Shown here in pieces: positions 1-8,299 of a stretch of DNA of 64,000 nt. This DNA comes from Alphaproteobacteria bacterium (lineage in GTDB: Bacteria > Pseudomonadota > Alphaproteobacteria > Rhodobacterales > Rhodobacteraceae): the NCBI GenBank assembly GCA_030428355.1, contig JAUIBL010000016.1:1-64000 (forward strand), given 5' to 3'. Under the pieces are notes generated by a model, which was given only the letters and a program-made list of their open reading frames with translations, searched no databases and was not told where the DNA came from. Position 1 is the first letter of the stretch, and the number at the start of each line of letters is the position of its first letter. The position numbers and the translations under genes are program-made.

Positions 1-701
1 CAGGCGCGCCTGGCGCTGCGATATATACGGTCTCCGTGCCAGACGCGCCTCAGGTCCCGACTACAACATCTGGCATACCTGCGGACGCGTCGCTCACCAT
101 CAACCCACACAGATCGCGAAGGGACCGACAAAACGCCTTCACGCAAGGCCGCCTGATGTATGACAAATCCAAGCTGCGGCTCAAGCAGCATCAACCATGC
201 CAGTTTGAAACCGGACAGCCGGGTGATTCCAGACAGGCCGACGGACCGCAGAAAATGCCGGGTTCCCATGGGGCATAGGGGCGAGCTGTGCGCATCCTCG
301 ATCAGGACGTCGAACCGCATCTTCCTGCGTCGCAGGGCGGTCGCCACGGATGTCACATCGCTCCAACGTGCCTTGATGCGACGCCGCTGGTCCAGTGCGG
401 CTCTGGCTTCGTCAAAGGCGTCAAAGGGACAGTCCGCTTCCGAATGGTATCCGCGTGACTTGCCGGTCGTGAACACGAACCAAAGCAACTCTCCCCGCGT
501 GGTGATCGCGCGATAGGCGTATTGGCTGCCGTCGTCCGACACCACCTTGTGCGCGGTGTCATAGAACAGCGAAATCCAGTCGGATCGTTCAGGGATGAAG
601 TCGCCGCCCAGAGCTATGATGTCCCGATCAATAAGGGAGACCATCTGACGCTCCTGCGCCAAGCGCTCGTAGGCAGCGACCTTCGTCAAAATGTTTGGCA
701 T
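1..701 (-). CDS. Hypothetical protein, runs off the left edge (partial)
   Basis: An open frame begins at an ATG (MPNILTKVAAYERL) and stays open to the first base of the window, about 233 codons, so the end is not seen. No good Shine-Dalgarno sequence precedes the start. The first ~185 residues read like a real soluble protein (sensible codons, mixed composition). I do not recognise the family, although the stretch around residues 125-185 has the feel of a conserved Rhodobacterales protein. The last ~45 codons before the edge are rich in rare codons (AGA, AGG, TGT, ATA). In the neighbouring frame a more normal-looking reading ends at a stop at 50-52, so a frameshift near 120-160 is possible. 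There is no obvious signal peptide or membrane segment. Confidence 0.55.
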   Translation of the reverse strand, partial: MPNILTKVAAYERLAQERQMVSLIDRDIIALGGDFIPERSDWISLFYDTAHKVVSDDGSQYAYRAITTRGELLWFVFTTGKSRGYHSEADCPFDAFDEARAALDQRRRIKARWSDVTSVATALRRRKMRFDVLIEDAHSSPLCPMGTRHFLRSVGLSGITRLSGFKLAWLMLLEPQLGFVIHQAALREGVLSVPSRSVWVDGERRVRRYARCCSRDLRRVWHGDRIYRSARRA

Positions 702-823
702 TACAAAGGATTCTCTAAAAAGGTTTGGTGCTGAAAAAGGCTCAGTGCCATGACCCTAGGGAAGCACAGTGCAACGCAATATCCCCATATGGGGACAAAG
801 TGTTTGCGCGACCGGTTTTCTTG

Positions 824-2563
824 TCAGATTGTCGGGATCGAATATGTCCGGTCGTACGGTTTCACGTCCAGACCGGCCGCCCGTGCGACCATCCATGGCC
901 AGCTTGCAATGTGCTGGTAGTGCCCCCTGTCGTCGAACAGGGTGAACGTTGCATGCGGCAGATGCCGGGACAGCAATTCGCCGCCCTGCGCCGGGGCGAC
1001 ATTGTCGTCCGCGCCGTGATAGATTTCGATCTCGGTCAGAATGTGCCGCACGTCGAAATCCCAACCGCGCGAGTTCAGCAGGTTTTCTTCGACCATCCCG
1101 TTCACGCCCCCTGCGGTCCGTTCTTCCAGCATCTTCGATGACCGGATGCCGATGGTCGGATGCGACAGCAGGGCAATGTCATGGGCGCTGGGCGATCTCT
1201 TGCAATAGCGTTCCATGTAGCGCGGGGCGTTCTGGATGATGGATCGGACAAGAAACGGGATCAACTGCCGGAACATCGCGGGCCAGCGCTGTGCCAGAAC
1301 CGCCGAGAGGTGATAGAACTGATCCAGCTCGCGCCAGTTTTCGTGTTTGTACACAGGATAGCTCGGGGACGAGAGCAGCACCTTGCGGATGCGTTCGGGC
1401 ATTTCATGCGCCGTGGCCAGCGCGATGCCCGATCCGAAGGAAAAGCTCATCAGGGACACCTGCGCATAGCCAAGCGCATCGAACAGGCATTCGAGATCAG
1501 GTGCAAAATCGCGCAGGCTGGTCATCTTCTTGAAATCGGACCGGTAGATCCCCGGCCGGCAGGGCATGATCAGTCGAACGCCGTAATGCTCCAGATGTTC
1601 AAGGTACTGGCGCGGAAAGCCGGTGAGATCGATCGACGATCCCGACAGAGCATCAAACAGAACGACAGGTTTTCCGTCCTCGGGCCCGAGGATGAAATAT
1701 TCGAGCATCCGTCCATCCGGCAGGCGCAGCAGGCGCCGCACCTGAAAGCGTTCCGCATCCGTGGTTTCGCGTTCCCGGAACATCGACAGCGGGCTTTTCG
1801 CGATCGTGTTGATCAGGTCGACCTGGCTGGTCAGTCCGGTCTTTTCGAACACCCGCTTGAGATAGGTGCGCCCGGATTCATAGCTGATTCCCATCGCTTC
1901 GCTGGCTTTGCGCAGGTCGCTCGTCTCCATCAGCCCGCGCACAAGCGCCTGTTCGCGCAGGGTCAGGTCATGCGCGCTGGCCAAAGCCCGCAGACCGTCG
2001 GTCGTGTTGGGGTTGGTGGCCACCAGTACGGCGGCCGCCTTTGCCGGGAATCCCATGCGGATTGCTTCCTGCCGGGGCAGCAGCAGGTAAGTGGTTTCGC
2101 TTTCGCGGGTCATCAGTGATTGGGGGCTTTCCAGCCGGTTCGACTCTGACACCCAACGCGACAGGGTCTTCGCCTTGGTCTCTTCCTTGTCCGATGCCCC
2201 TGCCGGAAGCAGCTTGATCGGGGCGTCCAGCGCCAGACCGGTTTCGCGCATCGCCTGATTGATCACCAGAGGCGCGCCGCTGTCATCGACCAGTGCGATC
2301 CCGACGGCGAATGTCCCCAACACCGCCTCAAGATCGGATTCCCGTTCCTGCAGACGCACCATCTTTTCCGAGATTTCGATGGCGCGGCGGAAATGAACCA
2401 TCAGGTCGCTCAGATCGTGCCGCTGATCGGCCTCGATCATGCGGCCATCGGCGGCCATCTGCACCTGTTCGGTCAACTCGAGGATCAACTCGGGCAGAAG
2501 CGAATTGTCAAGCGACGCCTCGTAAACAAGATGGGTCAGACGTTCATTCGTCGAAAGGGACAT
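824..2563 (-). CDS. PAS-like / LuxR-type HTH / alpha-beta hydrolase fusion protein
   Basis: About 579 residues from the ATG; a GTG nine bases upstream is an alternative start, and neither has a clear ribosome site. Three parts are visible, numbered from the GTG. Residues ~80-190 look PAS-like (AVLGTFAVGIALVDDSGAPL). Residues ~200-250 are a LuxR/GerE helix-turn-helix (LTLREQALVRGL, then SYESGRTYLKRVFEKTG). Residues ~295-570 form an alpha/beta-hydrolase domain. The nucleophile elbow reads S-F-S378-F-G, so Ser replaces the first Gly of the usual GxSxG. An acid (D522/D523) and H551 complete a plausible triad. The protein is probably a cytoplasmic regulator whose hydrolase fold senses or processes a small molecule; that role is inference. 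The gene stands alone on its strand. Confidence 0.8.
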   Translation of the reverse strand: MSLSTNERLTHLVYEASLDNSLLPELILELTEQVQMAADGRMIEADQRHDLSDLMVHFRRAIEISEKMVRLQERESDLEAVLGTFAVGIALVDDSGAPLVINQAMRETGLALDAPIKLLPAGASDKEETKAKTLSRWVSESNRLESPQSLMTRESETTYLLLPRQEAIRMGFPAKAAAVLVATNPNTTDGLRALASAHDLTLREQALVRGLMETSDLRKASEAMGISYESGRTYLKRVFEKTGLTSQVDLINTIAKSPLSMFRERETTDAERFQVRRLLRLPDGRMLEYFILGPEDGKPVVLFDALSGSSIDLTGFPRQYLEHLEHYGVRLIMPCRPGIYRSDFKKMTSLRDFAPDLECLFDALGYAQVSLMSFSFGSGIALATAHEMPERIRKVLLSSPSYPVYKHENWRELDQFYHLSAVLAQRWPAMFRQLIPFLVRSIIQNAPRYMERYCKRSPSAHDIALLSHPTIGIRSSKMLEERTAGGVNGMVEENLLNSRGWDFDVRHILTEIEIYHGADDNVAPAQGGELLSRHLPHATFTLFDDRGHYQHIASWPWMVARAAGLDVKPYDRTYSIPTI

Positions 2564-2673
2564 CACAATCACACAGACTTAATTGACCTGTATGACGCTA
2601 GCAGACCCTGTTTCGTCTGCGCACTGAAAAAACTGTGAATTTCCTGAAGCTGTGCCTTGAGGGCAGAGGAACC

Positions 2674-2964
2674 CTAGAGACTGTCCAGTTTCCGGGCAAG
2701 TTTGGCATCCAGCGACGACAGCCCGCCAACGTCATGCGTTGTCAGCGTGACCTCGACCTTGTTGTAGACGTTGAACCATTCCGGGTGGTGGTTCCATTTC
2801 TCGGCCCAAAGCGCAGCCCGTGCCATCCAGCCGAACGCCTCGGTGAAATCCTTGAACTGATAGGTCTTGGTGATCGCATCCTTGCCATCGACAAGCGACC
2901 AACCGGAGTCGAGCAGAGGGCCAAGAACAGTCTTGCGCGCGGTGTCTGAGAGTTTTTCTGTCAT
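2674..2964 (-). CDS. phhB: 4a-hydroxytetrahydrobiopterin dehydratase (pterin carbinolamine dehydratase)
   Basis: A 96-residue protein, the usual length for the PCD/PhhB family. It dehydrates 4a-hydroxytetrahydrobiopterin, recycling the pterin cofactor of aromatic amino acid hydroxylases. The family signature is visible around residues 57-82: the catalytic histidine pair and partners in [23 protein letters not shown]. The ATG overlaps the stop of the upstream GNAT gene by four bases (ATGA), so the two are probably translationally coupled. It is the last gene of the ridA-GDPD-GNAT-phhB run. No phenylalanine hydroxylase gene lies in the window, so the physiological partner is not shown here. Confidence 0.93.
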   Translation of the reverse strand: MTEKLSDTARKTVLGPLLDSGWSLVDGKDAITKTYQFKDFTEAFGWMARAALWAEKWNHHPEWFNVYNKVEVTLTTHDVGGLSSLDAKLARKLDSL

Positions 2965-4160
2965 TCGTGGTCCTCTGTCTTGTCTTTGCGGAAGGGGCCG
3001 TAACTGGTCAGAACTTCGATGTCCTGACCCACCGCCTCTGCCTCGGCTTCAAGATAACGCGCAATGGCGTCCGAAAAACCGGGATCGCCAACCCAATGCA
3101 GGGAATGGGTGTAGACCGGCAAATATCCGCGTGCGAGCTTGTGTTCGCCCTGTGCCCCGGCTTCGACACGCGGCATGCCCCGTGCAATCGCGAAATCCAT
3201 CGCCTGATAATAGCACAGCTCGAAATGCAGGCAGGGATGGTCTTCGACGCAGCCCCAATAGCGCCCGTAAAGCGTGTCGCGCCCGATGACGTTCATCGCG
3301 CCCGCCACCCAGCGCCCATCACGTTCGGCCAGAACCAGCAGGATGTCATCGCGCAGCCTGTCCTGCGCCAAGTCAAAGAACTTGCGGGTCAGATAGGGTG
3401 TGCCCCATTTGCGTGCGCCAGTGTCCTGATAAAAACGCCAGAATGCGTCCCAGTGTTCCGGCTGGATCTGGTCTCCGGTCAGTTGATGGATCGTTCCGCC
3501 AAACCCCTGCGCCCGCTCGCGTTCCTTGCGGATCGTCTTGCGCTTGCGCGAACTCAGATCGGCCAGAAAGCCGTCGAAATCGGCATAGCCCCGGTTTTCC
3601 CAATGATATTGCTGCGTCCGCCGCCTCAGAAGGCCGATCCGTTCTCCGGCAATCGCTTCGGCCTCGGTGCAGAAGGTGATGTGAAGCGACGAAAGCTGGT
3701 TCTCGGACGCAACCTGCACCGCACCCTGAACAAGCGCGCTGATGCCTTCCACCTCGAACCCCGGGCGGGTCAGGAACCGGCGGCCTGTGGCAGGCGTGAA
3801 CGGCACGGCGATCTGTAGCTTCGGATAATACCGCCCGCCCGCGCGTTCCCACGCATGCGCCCAGTTGTGATCGAAGATGTATTCACCCTGGCTGTGGCTT
3901 TTTGCATAAAGCGGCGCGCAGGCGATGATCTGATCGTCCATTTCCGCGGTCATGTAGCGCGGATCCCAGCCTGTGCCCGCGCCGACCGACCGGCTGTCCT
4001 CAAACGCCTTCAGCCAGCGATGAGTGGTGAACGGATCAAACGCCCGCCCGCCATCGGCCACCTCGGGGCAGGCGCAGGCGTCCCAGTCCTCTGCCGCGAT
4101 CTGCGACAGCGATCCGTGCATCGAAATGGCGATTGTGGGCGCGTCGGTTGGGTCGGACAT
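2961..4160 (-). CDS. GNAT-fold N-acyltransferase of the FemAB-like/DUF482 family
   Basis: A protein of 399 residues, matching the usual length (~380-400) of the COG3146/PF04339 family. Recognisable stretches are [33 protein letters not shown] (cut here into its conserved core near residues 95-130), a GNAT-like segment near residues 285-300 ([18 protein letters not shown]) and [12 protein letters not shown] near residue 345. The family resembles peptidoglycan-bridge aminoacyltransferases and acyl-CoA N-acyltransferases, but the substrate is unknown. It is cytoplasmic with no signal peptide. It sits 48 bases downstream of the GDPD gene and overlaps phhB by four bases, which implies one transcript; a link to pterin chemistry cannot be drawn from sequence. 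Confidence 0.85.
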   Translation of the reverse strand: MSDPTDAPTIAISMHGSLSQIAAEDWDACACPEVADGGRAFDPFTTHRWLKAFEDSRSVGAGTGWDPRYMTAEMDDQIIACAPLYAKSHSQGEYIFDHNWAHAWERAGGRYYPKLQIAVPFTPATGRRFLTRPGFEVEGISALVQGAVQVASENQLSSLHITFCTEAEAIAGERIGLLRRRTQQYHWENRGYADFDGFLADLSSRKRKTIRKERERAQGFGGTIHQLTGDQIQPEHWDAFWRFYQDTGARKWGTPYLTRKFFDLAQDRLRDDILLVLAERDGRWVAGAMNVIGRDTLYGRYWGCVEDHPCLHFELCYYQAMDFAIARGMPRVEAGAQGEHKLARGYLPVYTHSLHWVGDPGFSDAIARYLEAEAEAVGQDIEVLTSYGPFRKDKTEDHE

Positions 4161-4208
4161 GTCCGTTCCTTGGTTACGCGGTGCTACGTGGGTCTGATCA
4201 GGCGCGGA

Positions 4209-4964
4209 TCAAGCCGCGTAGCCTTCAAACGTGATGTTGTCCGCAACTTTGCGGGCAAGGCGTTCCTGCTCTGCGCTGCGGATCGTCCAGCACAGGATCG
4301 GCACGCCCCGCGCCTTGAGCTGTTCGACGCGGGGCGAGTCCAGATTGGTATGATCGTGGCTCAGGAAATCGGCATCCATGTCTTCGAAACCGGGAATAGT
4401 GGCAAGTTCCGCCCGCCGGTCCACCGGAACATGCGGCTCGTCGATCTGACGCCATGCGCAGCCGATGATCCCGCGCGGCGTGTCCGGCGACAGTTCCGCC
4501 ACCTTGGCGACCATGCTGGGGTTAAAGGACATCAGGGCGAACGCACCGTCATAGCCTGTTAGGACATCCAGCGCCGCCCGCTCCAGCGCGCCATCTGTTT
4601 GACCCATCGCGCCATGCTGGTCCTTCAACTCGATCAGCAACGGAACCGCGCCGTTCACCTGTTCGAGGACCTGTGCAAGCGTCGGAATCCGGTCGGTGCC
4701 GCCCTTGATCGTCAGTGCCTGAAGCTCGGCCGCATCCCGGTTCCGCACCGCGCCTGTCTCGGTTGTCAGACGGTTCAGCGTGTCGTCATGAAACACCATG
4801 GCAACCCCATCGCGCGACAATTGCAGGTCAAGTTCGATGGGATACCCGGCAGCAATCGCGGCGGCAAAGGCGGAGGGGCTGTTTTCGATCACCCCTTCGG
4901 CCTTGTTGTGCAAGCCGCGATGCGCAATCGGACGGGTCAGAAACGCGGACGGCAGGCGGGTCAT
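4209..4964 (-). CDS. Glycerophosphodiester phosphodiesterase (cytoplasmic type)
   Basis: 251 residues, the size of UgpQ-type cytoplasmic enzymes, with no signal peptide. It hydrolyses glycerophosphodiesters (deacylated phospholipids) to glycerol-3-phosphate and an alcohol. The TIM-barrel metal and catalytic residues are in place: the AHRG motif with H15 and R16, ENS near residue 27, ELDLQLSRDG with the acidic metal ligands near residues 44-46, and FHDDTLNRLT with the second histidine near residue 58. The start ATG overlaps the ridA stop by four bases. The neighbours do not include a ugp transport system, so I leave the symbol blank. Confidence 0.9.
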   Translation of the reverse strand: MTRLPSAFLTRPIAHRGLHNKAEGVIENSPSAFAAAIAAGYPIELDLQLSRDGVAMVFHDDTLNRLTTETGAVRNRDAAELQALTIKGGTDRIPTLAQVLEQVNGAVPLLIELKDQHGAMGQTDGALERAALDVLTGYDGAFALMSFNPSMVAKVAELSPDTPRGIIGCAWRQIDEPHVPVDRRAELATIPGFEDMDADFLSHDHTNLDSPRVEQLKARGVPILCWTIRSAEQERLARKVADNITFEGYAA

Positions 4965-5422
4965 AGCAGTTCGAAAATCCCTTCGATTTCGACAGCCACG
5001 CCAAAGGGCAAGGACGCAGCAGACACCGCAGATCGCGCATGGCGGCCGTTTTCGCCCAGCACATTGACCATCAGGTCCGATGCGCCGTTCACCACTTTGG
5101 GCTGGTCACCGAAATCGGCAGTAGAGTTCACAAAACCCACCAGCTTGACCACGCGCACACGGCTCAGATCACCACCGGCGGCCTTGCGCGCCTGTGACAG
5201 CAATGCCAGAGCGCAGTATTTCGCGGCTTCGGCACCGGCGTCTGCATCCAGATCAGCGCCCAGCTTGCCCTTGATCAGCCCGTCCGGCCCGGTCGGCAAT
5301 TGACCCGAGACATAGACCTGGTTTCCGGTCTGCACAAACGGCACATAATTGGCCGCCGGGGCCGGGGCATCCGGCAGGGTCAGGCCCAGCTCTGCAAGAC
5401 GGGCGTCGATGGCGTTGGTCAT
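4961..5422 (-). CDS. RidA family protein (enamine/imine deaminase type)
   Basis: 153 residues, in the longer (~150 aa) COG0251 subgroup rather than the classical ~128-residue RidA. Classical RidA hydrolyses reactive 2-aminoacrylate and other imines released by PLP enzymes. The conserved opening NYVPFVQTGNQVYVSGQLP (residues ~26-44) and the GVAVEIEGIF ending near residue 150 are visible. The usual Arg-105-containing motif (RV-x-V-x-L) appears as SRVRVVKLVGFVN. A strong GGGGAG ribosome site lies just upstream. It is the first gene of the ridA-GDPD-GNAT-phhB run, 82 bases after the penicillin-binding protein gene. Longer RidA-subgroup members differ in activity, so deaminase function is likely but not certain. 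Confidence 0.88.
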   Translation of the reverse strand: MTNAIDARLAELGLTLPDAPAPAANYVPFVQTGNQVYVSGQLPTGPDGLIKGKLGADLDADAGAEAAKYCALALLSQARKAAGGDLSRVRVVKLVGFVNSTADFGDQPKVVNGASDLMVNVLGENGRHARSAVSAASLPFGVAVEIEGIFELL

Positions 5423-5504
5423 GGTGTCTCCCCTTTTTTGTTTGTCCGGACGCTATTGCGCAGCGCCGGAAATGGGAAGGGGGAGTCTGCGTCAAAGCCC
5501 AGTG

Positions 5505-7673
5505 TCAGTTCTGCCCGAAGATGCTTTGCAATAGGTCGTTGATCGTGTTCTCCAAGGCATTTCCGCCACGGTTGCCCTGCGGCTGTTGGGTGGGTTGTTG
5601 GGTCTGCGGCTGCGCCACCTGCTGTGGAGGGGTCGGTTCGATCATCGGCAATGGTCGCACCGGCAGGCCATCATGAACACGCACCATCGCCTCGTGCCAG
5701 ATCTCGGCGGGCAGGCCGCTGCCGGTCACCCCGGCCAGAGGTGTGTTGTCGTCATAGCCCATCCAGACGCCTGTGACGTAATCTGCGGTAAACCCGATGA
5801 ACCACGCATCGCGGGCTTCCTGCGAGGTGCCGGTCTTGCCTGCAACCTGACGGTCCGCCAGCTTGGCGCGCCCGCCGGTTCCCTGCGTGACGACCTTCTC
5901 CATCATCCAGACCAGTTGTCGTGCGGCATCTTCCGTGATCACCCGTTCCCCTATCCCGCCGCCACTGCCCATAAGCGGCTGATCTTCGCCTACCAGCCGC
6001 AATTCCTTCAGCCCGTAAGGTGTCACCGACGACCCGCCATTCAGGATTCCGGCATAGGCCCCGGTCATCTCGAGCAGCGACGCTTCGGATGCGCCAAGTG
6101 CCAAAGCCGGTGTGTCCGTCAGAGAGCTCTGGATGCCGAAATCCTCTGACACGCGCCGCACCAGATCGCGGCCCACGGATTCGGAAATCTTGACCGCCGG
6201 GATGTTCAGGCTTTTCGCAAGCGCGTCCGTCAGGGTGACCGAACCGTAATAGTCCCCCGAATAGTTTTCAGGGCACCAGCGGCCCGATCCGGGAATGTTC
6301 ATGCAGAAGGGCTCGTCCGTCACCCGATCATAGGGGCTGTAGCCCAGTTCCAACGCGGTCGCATAGACAAAGGGTTTGAACGCCGAGCCGGTCTGGCGCT
6401 TGGCCTGTGTCGCGCGGTTGAACACGCCCGACACGTTGGTCTGCCGGCCTCCCACCATACCGCGCACCGCGCCATCGGCCGACATCACGACAATCGCCGC
6501 CTGCGCCTTTGACCCTTCGCGCACCTTGGTGGCAAAGACCGTCTTGATCGCCTCTTCCGCCGCTTTCTGGATGCGCTGATCCAGCGTCGTGGAAATCACC
6601 ACGTCCTCGGTTGTGTCGCGGGTGAAGAAATCCGGGCCGGACTGCATGACCCAATCCGCGAAATAACCACCTGTCTGCGTCTTGGCCTTGTCCGACAATG
6701 TTGCCGGATTGGCCTGAGCCGCCCGCATCTGTTCGTCCGTCAGATAGCCCTGTTCGTTCATCAGTCGCAGAACGGTCGCCGCCCGTGCCTGTGACCGTTC
6801 GAGGTTCGATGTCGGCGCAAGGCTTGAGGGTGCCGTCAGCAGACCCGCGATCATCGCCCCTTCCTGCGGGGTCAGCGCCGAAGCGGGTTTCGAGAAGTAC
6901 CGCTCGGCGGCAGCGGCAGCACCATAGGCCCCACCGCCCATATAGGCGCGGTTCAGGTAGATCGAGAGGATCTCGTCCTTGGAGTACTTGATCTCCATCG
7001 CCAGCGCGTAGACCGCTTCCTTGGCCTTGCGATAAAGAGACCCGCGACGGCAGTCGGCCACATATTCAGCCTCGTTCTTCCAGTCATTCGGGTCATACAC
7101 AACTCCAAGACACAAAAGCTTGGCCGTCTGCTGTGTGATCGTCGACCCGCCATGCCCCGACAGCGGCCCGCGCCCTTCGGACAGGTTGATCCGGACCGCC
7201 GAAGCGATGCCACGCGGCGAAATGCCGAAATGGCTGTAAAAGCGCCGATCTTCCGTCGCGATCACGGCATTCTTCAGATGCGGTGACACGGTGTCTGCCG
7301 TCACGACGCCACCAAACTGGTCGCCGCGCCAGGCAAAGGCGACGCCGTCGCGGTCCAAGAGCTGCACCGATCCTCGGGCGCGCCCATCCAGAGCGTCGGA
7401 TACTTCCGGCAGGGTCGTGTATTCATACGCGACAAACCCGGCGATGATCAGCGCCGCGACAATCCCGGCGCGCACAAAAAGACGAAAGAAGAACCGGAAG
7501 ATCCAGCCGATGAATCCGGTAAAGAATCCGACGATCCCACCACGTTTGGCTTTGGCGCGCGTCGTTTTGCGCTTGGCCGGAGCGGCCTTGCGTGGCTGAG
7601 ATGCCTTCGCTTGCGTCTTGGGGTATCGCCGGTCAGCGACCAGACGGTTCTTTCCGCGTCGTGAATCAGTCAT
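5505..7673 (-). CDS. Class A penicillin-binding protein (bifunctional transglycosylase/transpeptidase)
   Basis: 722 residues; builds and cross-links peptidoglycan in the periplasm. A basic cytoplasmic tail (residues ~1-47, KTQAKASQPRKAAPAKRK) is followed by one membrane anchor (~50-88). The GT51 transglycosylase domain has its catalytic Glu in ATEDRRFYSHFG and the second motif GGSTITQQTAK. The transpeptidase domain shows S-x-x-K as SAFK (in RQTGSAFKPFVYA), SLN in AKSLNIPAVK and KTG in VAGKTGTSQEARDAW. An insert carrying two cysteines (LCLGVVYDPNDW to ADCRRG) follows the transglycosylase motif. The tail is rich in Pro and Gln, a likely disordered linker. The family is PBP1A-like. Confidence 0.94.
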   Translation of the reverse strand: MTDSRRGKNRLVADRRYPKTQAKASQPRKAAPAKRKTTRAKAKRGGIVGFFTGFIGWIFRFFFRLFVRAGIVAALIIAGFVAYEYTTLPEVSDALDGRARGSVQLLDRDGVAFAWRGDQFGGVVTADTVSPHLKNAVIATEDRRFYSHFGISPRGIASAVRINLSEGRGPLSGHGGSTITQQTAKLLCLGVVYDPNDWKNEAEYVADCRRGSLYRKAKEAVYALAMEIKYSKDEILSIYLNRAYMGGGAYGAAAAAERYFSKPASALTPQEGAMIAGLLTAPSSLAPTSNLERSQARAATVLRLMNEQGYLTDEQMRAAQANPATLSDKAKTQTGGYFADWVMQSGPDFFTRDTTEDVVISTTLDQRIQKAAEEAIKTVFATKVREGSKAQAAIVVMSADGAVRGMVGGRQTNVSGVFNRATQAKRQTGSAFKPFVYATALELGYSPYDRVTDEPFCMNIPGSGRWCPENYSGDYYGSVTLTDALAKSLNIPAVKISESVGRDLVRRVSEDFGIQSSLTDTPALALGASEASLLEMTGAYAGILNGGSSVTPYGLKELRLVGEDQPLMGSGGGIGERVITEDAARQLVWMMEKVVTQGTGGRAKLADRQVAGKTGTSQEARDAWFIGFTADYVTGVWMGYDDNTPLAGVTGSGLPAEIWHEAMVRVHDGLPVRPLPMIEPTPPQQVAQPQTQQPTQQPQGNRGGNALENTINDLLQSIFGQN

Positions 7674-7780
7674 GGCGCCCGCCTGTGATGCTGCTCTTTT
7701 TTTATCAATTTAGTGGGTTTCACAGTCGATGTGGACTGGTCAAGAACACGTTACTTGGTTTTTTAATCGCTCAAAAATTA

Positions 7781-7817
7781 TGCATTCATGCAAAATTGTG
7801 CAAAATTTGTGCAATAT
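7781..7817 (+). promoter_or_regulatory. Phased TGCAA repeats upstream of glnK-amtB (candidate nitrogen-control site)
   Basis: TGCAAAAT at 7789, TGCAAAAT at 7799 and TGCAATAT at 7810 follow each other at 10- and 11-base steps, with TGCATTCA at 7781 and TGCTGCAA at 7822 flanking them. The spacing puts all copies on one helix face. glnK-amtB operons are usually under NtrC control, so this is a reasonable binding region, but I see no sigma-54 -24/-12 promoter. The assignment is inference. Confidence 0.45.
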
Positions 7818-7924
7818 GGGATGCTGCAACCCCCTCCGTCCGGGGTGAAATCTTCCCTTACCATCCTGTGTGCCTCTTTTCTGCGCTTGCAAACAAGATC
7901 GAACTGCAAGGGAAAGGGACCAAG

Positions 7925-8263
7925 GTGAAGTTCATCATAGCGACAATCAAGCCGTTCAAGCTTGAAGAAGTCCGCGAGGCGCTCACAGACATTGGCGTCC
8001 GCGGCATGATGGTAACCGAGATCAAGGGGTTTGGTTCTCAGTCAGGCCATACCGAGATTTACCGTGGCGCGGAATACGCGGTGAACTTCGTGCCGAAAAT
8101 CAAGCTCGAAATCGTGGTCGCCTCGGACATGGCCGATCAGGTGATCGAGACCATCACCAAGACAGCCCGCACCGGCAAGATCGGTGACGGCAAGATCTTC
8201 GTGCTCGATGCGCAGCAGGCCATTCGCGTGCGCACAGGCGAAACCAATGGGGATGCGCTCTGA
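7925..8263 (+). CDS. glnK: P-II family nitrogen regulatory protein GlnK
   Basis: The start is a GTG preceded by GGGAAAGGGA; it gives the exact 112-residue length of P-II proteins and begins with the canonical (M)KFIIATIKPFKLEEVREAL. A longer frame upstream is spurious. The uridylylated tyrosine Y51 lies in EIYRGAEYAVNF at the tip of the T-loop. The GKIGDGKIFV segment near residues 87-96 is the ATP-binding B-loop. GlnK binds ATP/ADP/2-oxoglutarate and plugs AmtB when nitrogen is plentiful. It is followed 36 bases later by amtB, the standard pairing. Repeats upstream at 7781-7817 may mediate nitrogen control. Confidence 0.96.
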   Translation: MKFIIATIKPFKLEEVREALTDIGVRGMMVTEIKGFGSQSGHTEIYRGAEYAVNFVPKIKLEIVVASDMADQVIETITKTARTGKIGDGKIFVLDAQQAIRVRTGETNGDAL

Positions 8264-8299
8264 ACAGGCGCTGTGACAGAGATTAGGGGACACATTCAG

